A DNA stretch of 64,000 bases, taken from an uncultured bacterium. GTDB lineage: Bacteria > Actinomycetota > Actinomycetes > S36-B12 > CAIYMF01. The DNA is taken from contig CAIKEU010000081.1 in NCBI GenBank assembly GCA_903826575.1, positions 1 to 64,000 of the forward strand. Reading direction: 5' to 3'. The translations under genes were made by a program, and so were the position numbers. Under the pieces are notes generated by a model. The model made no database searches, was not told where the DNA came from, and saw nothing but the letters and a program-made list of their open reading frames with translations. Each line of letters opens with the position of its first letter. Positions within the stretch are counted from its first letter, which is position 1. This document shows, piece by piece, positions 28,961-39,755 of this stretch.

Positions 28961-29680
28961 ATGAAGCGCAGTAAGTCGTATGACGAAAAGGCAGCCAAGA
29001 TCGACAAGGAATCGCTGTACAGCCCCCTTGATTCGGTTCGCTTGGCTAAGGAAACGAATCCGGCCAAATTCGATGCAACGGTTGAAGTTGCAATGAGCCT
29101 CGGAGTAGACCCTCGTAAGGCCGATCAAATGGTGCGTGGCACCGTCAACTTGCCGCACGGTACCGGTAAGACCGCCCGGGTTCTGGTCTTCGCCAACGGC
29201 GAAAAGGCCGACGAGGCACGCGCGGCTGGCGCCGATGTCGTCGGCGGAGACGACCTCATCGACAAGGTGGCCGCTGGCTTCACCGACTTCGATGCCGCTG
29301 TTTCTACCCCCGACCTGATGGGCAAGGTCGGTCGTCTCGGTAAGGTCCTGGGCCCGCGTGGTCTCATGCCAAACCCGAAGACGGGAACCGTCACTATGGA
29401 CGTCGCCAAGGCTGTGACCGACATCAAGGGCGGCAAGATCGAGATGCGCGTCGACAAGCACTCGAACCTGCACTTCGTTATCGGCAAGGTGTCCTTCTCC
29501 GACGAAGCCCTCGTCGAGAATTACGCCGCTGCACTCGATGAGGTACTTCGTTTGAAGCCCTCATCGTCGAAGGGCCGTTACCTTAAGAAGGTCACCGTCA
29601 GCACGACGATGGGACCAGGCGTTCCTGTCGACCCGAACCGCACTCGTAACTTGCTCGCCGACGACGAAGCCAACGCCTAG
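28961..29680 (+). CDS. rplA: 50S ribosomal protein L1
   Basis: 239 aa L1-stalk protein and probable translational repressor of its own operon. Conserved [20 protein letters not shown] and the closing [14 protein letters not shown] are intact. Ribosome site AAGGAG before ATG 28961. An inverted repeat lies just after the stop. Confidence 0.98.
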   Translation: MKRSKSYDEKAAKIDKESLYSPLDSVRLAKETNPAKFDATVEVAMSLGVDPRKADQMVRGTVNLPHGTGKTARVLVFANGEKADEARAAGADVVGGDDLIDKVAAGFTDFDAAVSTPDLMGKVGRLGKVLGPRGLMPNPKTGTVTMDVAKAVTDIKGGKIEMRVDKHSNLHFVIGKVSFSDEALVENYAAALDEVLRLKPSSSKGRYLKKVTVSTTMGPGVPVDPNRTRNLLADDEANA

Positions 29681-29716
29681 TCATTCATGGGCATCACGCC
29701 CATATTTGTTCTATTC

Positions 29717-29760
29717 GGTCGCAGGGTAGCCACTCGTTTTGACCTGACTACCCTGCGACC
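29717..29760. promoter_or_regulatory. Perfect 13-bp inverted repeat between rplA and rplJ
   Basis: Arms GGTCGCAGGGTAG (29717-29729) and CTACCCTGCGACC (29748-29760) with an 18-base loop. No T run follows, so it is not a classic terminator. The loop holds the -35 element of the rplJ promoter. Confidence 0.7.
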
Positions 29761-29768
29761 CGTACTCT
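29739..29768 (+). promoter_or_regulatory. Candidate promoter of rplJ-rplL
   Basis: TTGACC (29739-29744), 18-base spacer, TACTCT (29763-29768). The spacer is largely the right arm of the flanking inverted repeat. Confidence 0.55.
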
Positions 29769-29769
29769 C

Positions 29770-29931
29770 ATAAAAGCCGAAGACCGCCGGTCGTCGGAAG
29801 ACCTGAAATTCCTCAGGGCTTCCACCGAAGCATCCGCAATGCGGAAGACCAGCGCAGGTGAGGATTTGATCGTGTGACGTCCTAGGACCCGAGCACATGG
29901 TTGACGCCCCACGCCTGCGTGGGGCTTTTTT
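29770..29931 (+). ncRNA. Probable L10 leader (rplJL autoregulatory leader) with attenuator
   Basis: Structured untranslated leader: irregular hairpin 29796-29823 (GGAAG.CCTGA / TCAGG.CTTCC), small hairpin CCGC-AAT-GCGG (29834-29844), and GCGCAGGTG (29852-29860) followed by an intrinsic terminator (29906-29931). GCGCAGGTG can pair with CGCCTGCGT (29912-29920) inside the terminator stem, which would make an antiterminator. Position and layout match the L10 leader family, in which L10 or L10-L12 binds the RNA to limit synthesis. Confidence 0.65.
29906..29931 (+). terminator. Intrinsic terminator/attenuator upstream of rplJ
   Basis: Stem GCCCCACG / CGTGGGGC with loop CCTG, followed by six T. It lies within the rplJ leader, about 48 bases before the start codon, so it acts as an attenuator rather than an operon end. 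Confidence 0.85.
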
Positions 29932-29978
29932 CATGTGGGGCAACGGATCGCGACCGACGAACCGTTGGAAGGAGACCC

Positions 29979-30785
29979 ATGGCGCGGCCCGATAAGGCAG
30001 CCGATGTTGCAGAGATTGCGGAAAACTTCCGTACCTCATCTGCCACGGTCCTGACCGAATACCGCGGACTCACCGTGGCGCAGCTCAAGACGCTGCGTCG
30101 CAATCTCGGTGAGTCCTCGCAATACGCCGTGGTGAAGAACACGCTGACCAAGATTGCCGCCCGTGAGGCCGGCGTCGAAGGTCTAGACGATCTGTTGAAA
30201 GGCCCAAGCGCGATCGCCTTCATTAAGGGTGATCCGGTTGAGGCTGCCAAGGGTCTACGTGACTTTGCCAAGGCCAACCCGCTTTTGATCATCAAGGGCG
30301 GATACATGGACGGCCGTGCGCTGTCCGCCGCCGAGATCAACAAGCTGGCCGATCTCGAATCTCGCGAGGTTCTCCTCGCGAAGCTTGCGGGTGCAATGAA
30401 GGGTTCGCTGTCTCAGGCAGCGGCACTGTTCAACGCTCCGTTGGCAAATGCAGCGCGCACCATCGAAGCGCTGCGCGTCAAGGCCGAGGCCGACCCCTCG
30501 GTCATCGGCGGTGCCGGTGCAGCAGCACCAGCCGCCGAGGCACCAGCTGTGGAAGAAGCCGTACCGGCTGAAGCTGCAGATGATGTCGTCGCCCCCGAGG
30601 CACCCGCCGAGGTAGAAGCCGTTGAAGCCGAGGCCCCCGCCGACGCCGAGGCATCAGCTGTTGAAGCCGAAGCGCCTAGCGCCGAGGCAGAGGTAGTCGA
30701 TTCTGCCGAGGAAACCACCGAGGATGCAGCCGAGGCTGTTTCTGAGGATGCCCCCGCCGCCGAGGGCGAGACCACCGAGGGTTAG
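29979..30785 (+). CDS. rplJ: 50S ribosomal protein L10 with acidic C-terminal extension
   Basis: 268 aa from ATG 29979 (GGAAGGAGA upstream). Residues 1 to about 175 are normal L10: [33 protein letters not shown], and a C-terminal helix [13 protein letters not shown] that normally docks L7/L12 dimers. About 90 further residues consist almost entirely of Ala, Glu, Pro, Val and Asp (for example [18 protein letters not shown]). E. coli L10 has 165 residues. The tail is in frame and followed by a normal gene, so not an artefact. Rplj-rplL form one unit under the leader upstream. Confidence 0.97.
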   Translation: MARPDKAADVAEIAENFRTSSATVLTEYRGLTVAQLKTLRRNLGESSQYAVVKNTLTKIAAREAGVEGLDDLLKGPSAIAFIKGDPVEAAKGLRDFAKANPLLIIKGGYMDGRALSAAEINKLADLESREVLLAKLAGAMKGSLSQAAALFNAPLANAARTIEALRVKAEADPSVIGGAGAAAPAAEAPAVEEAVPAEAADDVVAPEAPAEVEAVEAEAPADAEASAVEAEAPSAEAEVVDSAEETTEDAAEAVSEDAPAAEGETTEG

Positions 30786-30851
30786 TCCAGTCGCCTCGTG
30801 CGAACTGGTTGGCCCACCTCATCCGATCCAATCCCGAAAGGACTGCCGATC

Positions 30852-31244
30852 ATGGCAAAGCTCAGCACCGAAGAGCTCCTTGACGCGTTCAAGGAAATGA
30901 CCCTTATCGAGCTCTCAGAGTTCGTGAAGTTGTTCGAAGAGACCTTTGAAGTTACCGCTGCTGCTCCGATGGCAATGGCCATGGCTGCTCCGGCTGCTGG
31001 TGGTGCTGGCGATGCCGGTGCTGCTGAGGAGAAGAGTGACTTCGATGTCATCCTCGAAGAGGCTGGCGACAAGAAGATCCAGGTCATCAAGGAGGTGCGT
31101 ACTCTCACCAACCTGGGCCTTAAGGAGGCCAAGGATCTCGTTGAGGCCACGCCGAAGCCCGTCCTTGAGAAGGTCACCAAGGAAGCCGCTGACAAGGCCA
31201 AGGAGGTCCTCGAGGCCGCCGGTGCCAAGGTCAGCATCAAGTAG
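30852..31244 (+). CDS. rplL: 50S ribosomal protein L7/L12
   Basis: 130 aa. N-terminal dimerisation part [20 protein letters not shown], an Ala/Gly-rich hinge (about 40-58), and the C-terminal factor-binding domain [20 protein letters not shown] to [11 protein letters not shown] 30852 follows AAGGA. A strong terminator hairpin follows. Confidence 0.98.
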   Translation: MAKLSTEELLDAFKEMTLIELSEFVKLFEETFEVTAAAPMAMAMAAPAAGGAGDAGAAEEKSDFDVILEEAGDKKIQVIKEVRTLTNLGLKEAKDLVEATPKPVLEKVTKEAADKAKEVLEAAGAKVSIK

Positions 31245-31257
31245 TTTGACTTCGTTA

Positions 31258-31298
31258 AGTTCTGGGCGGTACCCCGTTGGGGGTGCCGCCCAGAACTA
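31258..31298 (+). terminator. Terminator hairpin after rplL
   Basis: Long GC-rich stem AGTTCTGGGCGGTACCCC / GGGGGTGCCGCCCAGAACT with one mispaired region and loop GTT, then ATTTA. T run is short, so termination may be partial, leaving read-through to rpoB. Confidence 0.75.
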
Positions 31299-31733
31299 TT
31301 TAGTGAATTAAGCCGCAGGTCAGCGTGCTGCATGAACGAGGGCACAGAGTGCAACGCTTGTGGATACGGGTTAGTTACCGAATCTTCACCCACATGGCCG
31401 CGGTTTGCACTTGACTCAGGTGGGCCGCTGGTTTCACCATTGTCGTCGTAAGACATGCGATCTCACGATCGCCCGCACGGCCCGGGTGTTCGACCCGCCC
31501 GATGAACGATGACAGTTTTGTGCGAGCCGCATCACCCGCTGTCGAGTGATGCAGGACCCGAATCTGACGAGGTTCATCGAATGGGTTTAGACCCGGATTC
31601 GACAGCGGCCTGCCCAATCGGGTATGCTGCCGCTTTGCGCTGCCTTTTACGCAACTATCTTTTCTAGCCAGAATTGACAGGGTGTATTTGGCGTGCGTTT
31701 TTGAAGGTCCGCGAGCACTCGGAAGGATGCCTC
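31299..31733. other. Intergenic region rplL-rpoB (rpoBC promoter and leader)
   Basis: No gene supported. It carries the candidate rpoB promoter at 31599-31628 and a leader of about 100 bases. Ribosome site GGAAGGA lies just before the TTG start of rpoB. Confidence 0.6.
31599..31628 (+). promoter_or_regulatory. Candidate promoter of rpoB-rpoC
   Basis: TCGACA (31599-31604), 18-base spacer, TATGCT (31623-31628). Confidence 0.5.
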
Positions 31734-34700
31734 TTGGCCGCCGCGCGTACGACATCAGTTACTACACCCGCTCCTGGCCCACGCCGGGTTTCATTTGCAA
31801 AGATTCGTGAGCCCCTCGAGGTTCCGAACTTGCTCGCCCTGCAAACCGAGTCTTTTGACTGGTTGCTAGGCAACGAGTTGTGGAAGGGCCGCGTCGAAGC
31901 GGCCCTAGCCTCAGGCCGAACCGACGTCCCGGTGACGTCCGGTTTGGAAGATGTCTTCGAGGAAATCTCACCGATTGAGGACTTCGGCGGCTCCATGTCG
32001 CTTTCGTTCCGCGATCACCGGTTTGAGCCACCGAAGTACACCGTTGAGCAGTGCCGCGATAAGGACTTCACTTACGCGGCGCCACTGTTCGTCACAGCGG
32101 AGTTCATGAACAACGAGACGGGCGAAATCAAGTCCCAGACCGTGTTCATGGGCGACTTCCCGCTGATGACAGACAAGGGCACCTTCGTCATTAACGGCAC
32201 TGAGCGTGTCGTTGTGTCGCAGTTGGTCCGTTCGCCGGGTGTCTACTTCGAGCGCAGCATCGACAAGGCCACCGACAAGGACCTCTACGTCGCGAAGATC
32301 ATTCCGTCGCGCGGAGCCTGGCTCGAGTTTGAAATCGATAAGAAGGACATGGTTGGCGTTCGTGTCGACCGTAAGCGTAAGCAGCCGGTAACGGTTCTGC
32401 TCAAGGCGCTTGGCATGACCTCAGAGCAGATCCGCGAGCGCTTCGGGGCATTCGAGTCGATGGTCACCACCCTCGACAAGGATCCGATCACCGAGCAGGA
32501 CGAAGCGCTCAAGGACATCTACCGCAAGTTGCGTCCAGGCGAACCGCCGACGACGGAGGCGGGCCAGTCCCTGCTTGATAACTTCTACTTCAACCCCAAG
32601 CGCTACGACCTTGCCAAGGTTGGTCGCTACAAGATCAACAAGAAGCTCGGAAGTTCCTTGCCGTTGACGCAGAGCACCATCACGATCGAGGACATCGTCT
32701 CCACGATCGAGTACTTGGTCCGCTTGCATGCAAACGAGACCGAGTTCACCCATGCTGATGGCCATCAGGTTCGCCTCGAGACTGATGACATCGATCACTT
32801 CGGTAATCGTCGTCTTCGCTCGGTTGGTGAACTGATCCAGAACCAGATCCGCACCGGACTATCGCGTATGGAGCGCGTCGTGCGTGAGCGCATGACGACC
32901 CAGGACGTCGAGGCCATCACGCCGCAGACGTTGATCAATATTCGTCCCGTCGTTGCCTCCATCAAGGAGTTCTTCGGTACGAGCCAATTGTCACAGTTCA
33001 TGGACCAGACGAACCCGCTGGCCGGATTGACGCACAAGCGTCGTCTGTCCGCGCTGGGCCCCGGTGGTCTTTCACGTGAGCGCGCCGGCTTCGAGGTTCG
33101 TGACGTGCACCCGTCGCACTACGGACGCATGTGCCCGATCGAAACCCCCGAAGGTCCGAACATTGGTCTGATCGGTTCACTGTCGTCATTCGCCCGAATC
33201 AACGCATTCGGTTTCGTCGAGACGCCGTACCGCAAGGTCACCAACGGTATCGTTACCGACCAGATCGACTACGTCACCGCTGACGAGGAAGACCTCCACG
33301 TCATCGCCCAGGCGAACTCGCCGTTGAAGGCTGACGGCGAATTTGCTGAACCCCGCGTGCTCGTGCGCACCAAGGGTGGCGAGGTCGACTACGTCGCTGG
33401 AACTGCAGTGGACTACATGGACGTTTCACCGCGTCAGATGGTGTCTGTTGCTACCGCGATGATTCCGTTCCTCGAGCATGACGATGCAAACCGCGCCCTC
33501 ATGGGTTCGAACATGCAGCGTCAGTCCGTCCCGCTGCTTCGTAGCGAGGCGCCACTGGTTGGTACCGGCATGGAATACCGCGCCGCTACCGATGCCGGCG
33601 ACGTCATCATGTCCAAGGCTGGCGGTGTGGTTACCGAGGTTTCGGCAGACCTCATCACCATCGCTCAGGATGACGGCGAATACCGCACCTACCGCGTGCA
33701 GAAGTTCCGTCGCTCAAACCAGGGCACGAGCTTCAACCAGCGCCCCATCGTTGATGAGGGTCAGCGCGTTGAAGCCGGAACTGTTCTGGCTGATGGTCCC
33801 TGTACCGACACCGGTGAAATGGCTCTGGGTCGTAACCTACTCGTGGCATTCATGCCATGGGAGGGTCACAACTACGAGGACGCGATCATCTTGTCGCAGC
33901 GTTTGGTTCAGGACGATGTTTTGTCCTCGATCCACATCGAAGAGCATGAGGTCGATGCTCGCGATACCAAGCTCGGCCCCGAGGAAATCACCCGCGATAT
34001 CCCGAACGTGTCTGAAGAGGTCCTCGCCGACCTCGACGAGCGCGGAATTATTCGCATCGGTGCGGATGTTGTTACCGGTGACATTCTGGTTGGAAAGGTC
34101 ACGCCGAAGGGCGAGACCGAACTGACCCCAGAAGAGCGTCTGCTTCGCGCCATCTTCGGTGAGAAGGCGCGTGAAGTTCGCGACACCTCGCTCAAGGTTC
34201 CCCATGGTGAATCCGGCAAGGTCATCGCAGTGCGCGTCTTCGATCGCGAAGAGGGTGACGAACTGCCACCGGGTGTTAATCGCTTGGTGCGCGTCTACAT
34301 CGCCCAGAAGCGCAAGATCACCAATGGCGACAAGCTCGCTGGACGCCACGGCAACAAGGGAGTTATCTCCAAGATTCTCCCCGTCGAGGACATGCCGTTC
34401 CTTGAGGACGGTACGCCCGTCGACATCGTGCTGAACCCGCTCGGTGTACCTGGACGTATGAACGTCGGTCAGGTCTTGGAAACCCACCTCGGTTGGGTTG
34501 CCAAGACTGGCTGGGAAGTTGAGGGCACCCCTGATTGGGCCGCTCATCTTCCGGCCGCCGCACACGCTGCTGCCCCCGGTACGAACGTCGCTACGCCAGT
34601 TTTCGACGGTGCTCGTGAAGAGGAGATCATCGGTCTGCTTGGATCCACGATCCCAACCGAAGACGGTGTTCGCCTCGTCGGTGCCGATGGCAAGGCTCGG

Positions 34701-35204
34701 CTCGTTGATGGCCGCTCAGGTGAGCCGTACCCGGAGCCGGTGTCGGTCGGTTACGTGTACATCCTCAAGTTGCTGCACTTGGTCGACGACAAGATCCACG
34801 CACGTTCGACCGGTCCGTACTCGATGATCACCCAGCAGCCACTCGGTGGTAAGGCACAGTTCGGTGGCCAGCGCTTCGGTGAGATGGAGGTGTGGGCACT
34901 TGAGGCATACGGTGCCGCCTACGCCCTCCAGGAGCTTCTGACCATCAAGTCCGATGACGTGCTAGGTCGCGTGAAGGTTTACGAGGCCATCGTCAAGGGT
35001 GAGAACATCCCCGAGCCCGGTATCCCGGAATCGTTCAAGGTGCTCATCAAGGAAATGCAGTCACTGTGTTTGAACGTCGAGGTTCTATCGCGCGATGGAA
35101 GTGCGATAGAAATGCGCGACACCGAAGACGATGTTTACCGCGCAGCTGAAGAGCTGGGAATCGACCTGTCGCGGCGTGAGCCGAGCAGCGTCGAAGAAGT
35201 CTGA
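31734..35204 (+). CDS. rpoB: DNA-directed RNA polymerase subunit beta
   Basis: 1156 aa from TTG 31734, chosen because GGAAGGA precedes it and the resulting LAAARTTS start matches the actinomycete form; the reading further upstream does not. The conserved N-terminal block is [18 protein letters not shown]. The rifampicin region reads [20 protein letters not shown]: threonine and alanine replace the more common Asn-518 and Ser-522 (E. coli numbering), while D516, H526 and the S531 position are unchanged. Ends with an acidic EPSSVEEV. A 12-bp hairpin separates it from rpoC. Confidence 0.98.
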   Translation: MAAARTTSVTTPAPGPRRVSFAKIREPLEVPNLLALQTESFDWLLGNELWKGRVEAALASGRTDVPVTSGLEDVFEEISPIEDFGGSMSLSFRDHRFEPPKYTVEQCRDKDFTYAAPLFVTAEFMNNETGEIKSQTVFMGDFPLMTDKGTFVINGTERVVVSQLVRSPGVYFERSIDKATDKDLYVAKIIPSRGAWLEFEIDKKDMVGVRVDRKRKQPVTVLLKALGMTSEQIRERFGAFESMVTTLDKDPITEQDEALKDIYRKLRPGEPPTTEAGQSLLDNFYFNPKRYDLAKVGRYKINKKLGSSLPLTQSTITIEDIVSTIEYLVRLHANETEFTHADGHQVRLETDDIDHFGNRRLRSVGELIQNQIRTGLSRMERVVRERMTTQDVEAITPQTLINIRPVVASIKEFFGTSQLSQFMDQTNPLAGLTHKRRLSALGPGGLSRERAGFEVRDVHPSHYGRMCPIETPEGPNIGLIGSLSSFARINAFGFVETPYRKVTNGIVTDQIDYVTADEEDLHVIAQANSPLKADGEFAEPRVLVRTKGGEVDYVAGTAVDYMDVSPRQMVSVATAMIPFLEHDDANRALMGSNMQRQSVPLLRSEAPLVGTGMEYRAATDAGDVIMSKAGGVVTEVSADLITIAQDDGEYRTYRVQKFRRSNQGTSFNQRPIVDEGQRVEAGTVLADGPCTDTGEMALGRNLLVAFMPWEGHNYEDAIILSQRLVQDDVLSSIHIEEHEVDARDTKLGPEEITRDIPNVSEEVLADLDERGIIRIGADVVTGDILVGKVTPKGETELTPEERLLRAIFGEKAREVRDTSLKVPHGESGKVIAVRVFDREEGDELPPGVNRLVRVYIAQKRKITNGDKLAGRHGNKGVISKILPVEDMPFLEDGTPVDIVLNPLGVPGRMNVGQVLETHLGWVAKTGWEVEGTPDWAAHLPAAAHAAAPGTNVATPVFDGAREEEIIGLLGSTIPTEDGVRLVGADGKARLVDGRSGEPYPEPVSVGYVYILKLLHLVDDKIHARSTGPYSMITQQPLGGKAQFGGQRFGEMEVWALEAYGAAYALQELLTIKSDDVLGRVKVYEAIVKGENIPEPGIPESFKVLIKEMQSLCLNVEVLSRDGSAIEMRDTEDDVYRAAEELGIDLSRREPSSVEEV

Positions 35205-35209
35205 GGACC

Positions 35210-35241
35210 TTAGGTGGTCGCTCGTGAGGGCGACCACCTAA
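35210..35241 (+). terminator. Intercistronic hairpin between rpoB and rpoC
   Basis: Perfect 12-bp stem TTAGGTGGTCGC / GCGACCACCTAA with an 8-base loop and no following T run. It starts six bases after the rpoB stop and ends 45 bases before rpoC; more likely an RNA-processing or stability element than a terminator. Confidence 0.6.
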
Positions 35242-35285
35242 ACCCAGACCTGACGATCCCAAACCACAAGTGAGGACTGATAGCC

Positions 35286-38200
35286 GTGCTCGACGTCAAT
35301 TTCTTCGATGAACTGCGAATTGGCCTAGCCACCGCGAACGATATTCGTACGTGGTCGCATGGTGAGGTCAAGAAGCCTGAAACCATTAACTACCGCACGC
35401 TCAAGCCTGAGAAGGACGGCCTGTTCTGCGAGAAGATCTTCGGACCTACTCGCGACTGGGAGTGCTACTGCGGTAAGTACAAGCGTGTTCGCTTCAAGGG
35501 CATCATCTGTGAGCGCTGTGGTGTTGAGGTAACTCGCGCCAAGGTGCGTCGTGAGCGGATGGGTCACATTGAGCTGGCCGCGCCCGTTACCCACATCTGG
35601 TACTTCAAGGGTGTTCCAAGCCGCTTGGGTTACCTGCTTGATCTGGCCCCGAAGGACCTAGAGAAGGTCATCTACTTTGCGGCCTACATGATCACCTCTG
35701 TTGACGTTGATCAGCGCCACACCGATCTGCCGTCATTGGAAGGCAAGCTCTCTGTTGAAAAGCAGCAGATCGCCAACCGTCGCGACGATGAAGTCAACAA
35801 GCGTGCCACCAAGCTCGAGGCCGACCTGGCCGAGCTTGAGGCTGAGGGTGCCAAGAGCGACCAGAAGCGTAAGGTCAAGGAATCGGCCGAGCGCGAGATG
35901 GCGCAGTTGCGTCGTCGTGCGGACGGCGAGATCGAACGCCTCGACCGCGTCTTCGATCGTTTCCGCAACCTGAAGATTCAGGATCTCGAGGGCGACGAAC
36001 TCCTTTACCGCGAAATGCGTGACCGTTACGGTCGCTACTTCAACGGTGGAATGGGTGCGGCGGCAATCCAGAAGCGTCTTGAGACCTTCGACCTTGAAGC
36101 TGAGGCCGAACTGTTGCGTGAAATCGTGCAGACGGGTAAGGGTCAGAAGAAGACCCGTGCCCTCAAGCGCCTCAAGGTCGTCACTGCCTTCATGCAGACG
36201 TCAAACTCGCCCATGGGCATGGTTCTTGACTGCGTTCCGGTGATCCCGCCGGATCTGCGCCCAATGGTTCAGCTTGACGGTGGACGTTTTGCAACGTCCG
36301 ATCTCAACGACCTTTACCGTCGTGTGATCAACCGCAACAATCGTTTGAAGCGCCTGCTTGACCTCGGCGCTCCGGAGATCATCGTCAACAACGAGAAGCG
36401 CATGCTTCAGGAAGCTGTCGACGCACTGTTCGACAACGGTCGTCGTGGTCGTCCGGTTACTGGCCCCGGCAACCGTCCGTTGAAGTCACTTTCGGACATG
36501 CTCAAGGGCAAGCAGGGTCGTTTCCGTCAGAACCTACTTGGAAAGCGCGTCGATTACTCAGGCCGCTCGGTCATCGTCGTTGGCCCGCAGCTCAAGCTGC
36601 ATCAGTGTGGTCTGCCCAAGCAGATGGCGCTCGAGCTCTTCAAGCCGTTCGTCATGAAGCGTCTTGTCGATCTCAACCACGCGCAGAACATTAAGTCTGC
36701 AAAGCGCATGGTTGAGCGTTCACGTGCGGTCGTGTGGGATGTGCTGGAAGAGGTCATCGCTGAGCACCCTGTTTTGCTGAACCGTGCACCAACCCTGCAC
36801 CGTCTCGGCATTCAGGCCTTCGAGCCGCAGCTGATCGAAGGTAAGGCCATCCAGATTCACCCGCTCGTATGTTCAGCGTTCAACGCTGACTTCGACGGGG
36901 ACCAGATGGCTGTGCACTTGCCACTGTCCGCCGAGGCTCAGGCTGAGGCACGCATCTTGATGTTGTCGAGCAACAACATCCTGTCGCCGGCACATGGTCG
37001 TCCGATCACCTCGCCGACGCAGGACATGGTTCTCGGTATCAACTTCTTGACCTCCGAGCGGGCTGATCAGCCAGGCGACGGCCGTGCATTTGGTTCGGTG
37101 TCCGAGGCATACATGGCATTCGATGCCAAGCAGATCAAGGTCTCAAGCCATATCAAGCTCCGCTTCACCGGTGTTGTCCCGCCACTGGATTGGCAGGCGC
37201 CGCAGGGTTGGGAGCTTGGTGACTCGTTCATCCTTGAAACCACTCTCGGTCGTGCGCTTCTCAACGAGGCGCTTCCAGTCGATTACCCCTTCGTCAATGT
37301 TGAGGTCGACAAGAAGGTTCTCGGGGCGGTTGTTAACGACTTGGCTGAGCGCTACCCCAAGGTTCAGGTTGCCGCAACGCTTGATGCGTTGAAGGACACC
37401 GGCTTCTACTGGGCAACTCGCTCGGGCGTAACGATTTCCATCGAGGATGTTGTTACACCGCCGAAGAAGGCAGGCATCCTGCTTGAGGCTGAAGGTCGTG
37501 CAGAAAAGGTTCAGGTCCAGTTCGAACGCGGCCTGATCACCGACTCTGAGCGTCGTCAGGAACTCATCGAGATCTGGACTCGTGCCACGGACGAAGTTGC
37601 TGACGCTATGCGTGAGCACTTCCCACGTCACAACCCCGTCTTCATGATGGTTAACTCCGGTGCTCGTGGTAACTGGATGCAGGTTCGTCAGATCGCCGGT
37701 ATGCGTGGTCTGGTGGCTAACCCCAAGGGCGAGATCATCCCGCGTCCGATCAAGTCGAACTTCCGTGAAGGCTTGTCGGTTCTCGAGTACTTCATCTCTA
37801 CCCACGGTGCTCGTAAGGGTCTGGCTGATACCGCACTTCGTACCGCTGACTCGGGTTACCTAACCCGTCGTCTGGTCGACGTATCGCAGGACGTCATCAT
37901 CCGTGAGGTCGACTGTGGAACCGAGCGCGGTTTGGCCAACACCATTGGTGTGAAGAATGCCGACGGATCCGTGCGTCGTCATGACGAGGTTGAGTCCACC
38001 GCGGTCTCACGTGTTCTGAGCGAAGATGTTGTCGTTGACGGTCGTACGATCGCCAGCGCCGGTCAGGAACTTGGTCTACTGGTAATCGACGATCTCGTCG
38101 CTGCCGGTGTCACCGAGATCAAGGCCCGCTCCGTTCTTACCTGTGAGAGTAAGGTCAGCACCTGTGCGACCTGTTACGGCCGCTCACTTGCAACCGGCAA

Positions 38201-39161
38201 ACTCGTTGACGTCGGTGAGGCGATTGGTATTGTCGCCGCGCAGTCGATCGGTGAGCCTGGTACTCAGTTGACGATGCGCACCTTCCACACCGGTGGTGTG
38301 GCTGGTGAAGACATCACCCACGGTCTCCCGCGTGTGGTTGAGCTCTTCGAGGCACGTACACCTAAGGGTGTTGCCCCGATCAGCGAGGCCACGGGCCGGT
38401 TCCGGATCGACGACACGGACAAGACGCGCAAGCTCGTTGTTGTTCCGGACGACGGTTCTGAGGAAGTTGCTTACCCGATTTCCAAGCGTGCCCGTCTGCT
38501 GGTTGCAGATGGCGACCACGTTGAGGTTGGTACGCAGCTTGTTCAGGGTGCGGTTGATCCCAAGCAGGTGCTGCGCATCCTCGGCCAGCGTGCGGTGCAG
38601 CTGCACCTCGTCGCAGAGGTTCAGGATGTGTATCGCTCACAGGGTGTGTCGATCCACGACAAGCACATCGAGGTCATCGTCCGTCAGATGCTCAAGCGCG
38701 TCACCATCATTGAAGGTGGCGACACTGAGTTCCTGCCGGGTGAGCTTGTCGAGCGTGGTCTGTTCGAAGCCGGAAACCGTAGCGTTGTGTCTGCTGGCAG
38801 TACGCCGGCAGCGGGACGTCCGGAACTCATGGGTATCACCAAGGCTTCGTTGGCGACGGAATCCTGGCTCTCGGCGGCCTCCTTCCAGGAGACCACCCGA
38901 GTCCTCACCGAGGCAGCGATCCACGGCAAGTCCGACCCACTTTTGGGCTTGAAGGAGAACGTCATCCTCGGAAAGCTGATCCCAGCCGGAACGGGCATGC
39001 CGCAGTACCGCAACGTCAAGGTCGAGCCAACCGAGGAGGCCAAGTCCGCAATGTACGCATCACTGTCCGCGTACGACGATCTGGATTACGGCACCTTCGG
39101 AACTGGTGGAGGTCAGGCGATCCCGCTCGAGGAGTATGACTTCGGCGGCTACACGAACTAA
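35286..39161 (+). CDS. rpoC: DNA-directed RNA polymerase subunit beta'
   Basis: 1291 aa. N-terminal zinc site C60, C62, C75, C78 (CYCGKYKR and CERCG). The catalytic magnesium loop NADFDGD is at 533-539. The second zinc site is in [13 protein letters not shown] and the bridge-helix/trigger-loop region [18 protein letters not shown] follows. A coiled region rich in Lys/Glu near 150-220 matches the clamp helices insertion. GTG start at 35286 with GAGGA upstream. Followed by a 40-bp palindromic terminator. Confidence 0.98.
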   Translation: MLDVNFFDELRIGLATANDIRTWSHGEVKKPETINYRTLKPEKDGLFCEKIFGPTRDWECYCGKYKRVRFKGIICERCGVEVTRAKVRRERMGHIELAAPVTHIWYFKGVPSRLGYLLDLAPKDLEKVIYFAAYMITSVDVDQRHTDLPSLEGKLSVEKQQIANRRDDEVNKRATKLEADLAELEAEGAKSDQKRKVKESAEREMAQLRRRADGEIERLDRVFDRFRNLKIQDLEGDELLYREMRDRYGRYFNGGMGAAAIQKRLETFDLEAEAELLREIVQTGKGQKKTRALKRLKVVTAFMQTSNSPMGMVLDCVPVIPPDLRPMVQLDGGRFATSDLNDLYRRVINRNNRLKRLLDLGAPEIIVNNEKRMLQEAVDALFDNGRRGRPVTGPGNRPLKSLSDMLKGKQGRFRQNLLGKRVDYSGRSVIVVGPQLKLHQCGLPKQMALELFKPFVMKRLVDLNHAQNIKSAKRMVERSRAVVWDVLEEVIAEHPVLLNRAPTLHRLGIQAFEPQLIEGKAIQIHPLVCSAFNADFDGDQMAVHLPLSAEAQAEARILMLSSNNILSPAHGRPITSPTQDMVLGINFLTSERADQPGDGRAFGSVSEAYMAFDAKQIKVSSHIKLRFTGVVPPLDWQAPQGWELGDSFILETTLGRALLNEALPVDYPFVNVEVDKKVLGAVVNDLAERYPKVQVAATLDALKDTGFYWATRSGVTISIEDVVTPPKKAGILLEAEGRAEKVQVQFERGLITDSERRQELIEIWTRATDEVADAMREHFPRHNPVFMMVNSGARGNWMQVRQIAGMRGLVANPKGEIIPRPIKSNFREGLSVLEYFISTHGARKGLADTALRTADSGYLTRRLVDVSQDVIIREVDCGTERGLANTIGVKNADGSVRRHDEVESTAVSRVLSEDVVVDGRTIASAGQELGLLVIDDLVAAGVTEIKARSVLTCESKVSTCATCYGRSLATGKLVDVGEAIGIVAAQSIGEPGTQLTMRTFHTGGVAGEDITHGLPRVVELFEARTPKGVAPISEATGRFRIDDTDKTRKLVVVPDDGSEEVAYPISKRARLLVADGDHVEVGTQLVQGAVDPKQVLRILGQRAVQLHLVAEVQDVYRSQGVSIHDKHIEVIVRQMLKRVTIIEGGDTEFLPGELVERGLFEAGNRSVVSAGSTPAAGRPELMGITKASLATESWLSAASFQETTRVLTEAAIHGKSDPLLGLKENVILGKLIPAGTGMPQYRNVKVEPTEEAKSAMYASLSAYDDLDYGTFGTGGGQAIPLEEYDFGGYTN

Positions 39162-39177
39162 GTTCGGCAGGTTAGAC

Positions 39178-39219
39178 AAACTGGTGGGTGACGAGATATC
39201 TCGTCACCCACCAGTTTTT
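39178..39219 (+). terminator. Strong terminator after rpoC (40-bp perfect palindrome)
   Basis: 39178-39217 is a perfect 40-bp palindrome centred on GATATC, with arms AAACTGGTGGGTGACGAGAT and its complement, running into five T. Works on either strand in principle. Confidence 0.9.
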
Positions 39220-39290
39220 CTCCGAATTAGTGATGGCCGTTGCGGCATGTAAATGGAAACAACCGGCGTCGCGGTGGCAGAGTGAGCGGC

Positions 39291-39755
39291 ATGTCATATG
39301 AAGGACTTACCCCGCCGGATCCCATCGAGCCGCCTGTTGTGGGGGAGTACCCGACAACGCCGTATCCGGTTACACCGCCGGCAGGACCACCTGTGGCGCC
39401 GTCCGTCGCACCGCCCGCGGCTGCTTATCCGCCTCCCAGTACCCCGCCGGGCTACGCGGCCACTCCTGGGCAGTTCCCTAAGACATCCACCTATGCGGTG
39501 GTATCGCTGGTGCTGGCGATCGGCTCATTCGTTTTGTGCCCCCTCATTTTGTCTATAGCCGCGCTTGTCGTGGCTAGTTCGGCTAGTAAGGAGATCGACG
39601 CTTCACATGGCTGGATCATCGGTGATGGCATGGTTAAGGCAGCGAAAATCATTGCCTGGATCAATATCGCTCTGACGATCGTTGTACTGATTGCTGTCGT
39701 CGTTCTGGCGGTGGCAGCGACCTCATCATCGACGGGCAGCAGTATGGGCGCCTGA
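39291..39755 (+). CDS. DUF4190-like small membrane protein with proline-rich N-terminus
   Basis: 154 aa from ATG 39291 (a GTG at 39282 is an equal alternative; both have poor ribosome sites). Residues 5-60 are Pro/Ala/Tyr-rich (PPAGPPVAPSVAPP), followed by TYAVVSLVLAIGSFVLCPLI, a helix with a conserved cysteine, and a second helix AWINIALTIVVLIAVVVLAV near the C-terminus. This two-helix layout is common among actinobacterial DUF4190 proteins of unknown function. It sits between rpoBC and the str operon, after a terminator, so it is probably transcribed alone. Confidence 0.75.
   Translation: MSYEGLTPPDPIEPPVVGEYPTTPYPVTPPAGPPVAPSVAPPAAAYPPPSTPPGYAATPGQFPKTSTYAVVSLVLAIGSFVLCPLILSIAALVVASSASKEIDASHGWIIGDGMVKAAKIIAWINIALTIVVLIAVVVLAVAATSSSTGSSMGA

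Noticed and set aside
32421-34565. Several long antisense frames inside rpoB
   Set aside because: They follow from GC bias in the third codon position of rpoB; no start signals or motifs.
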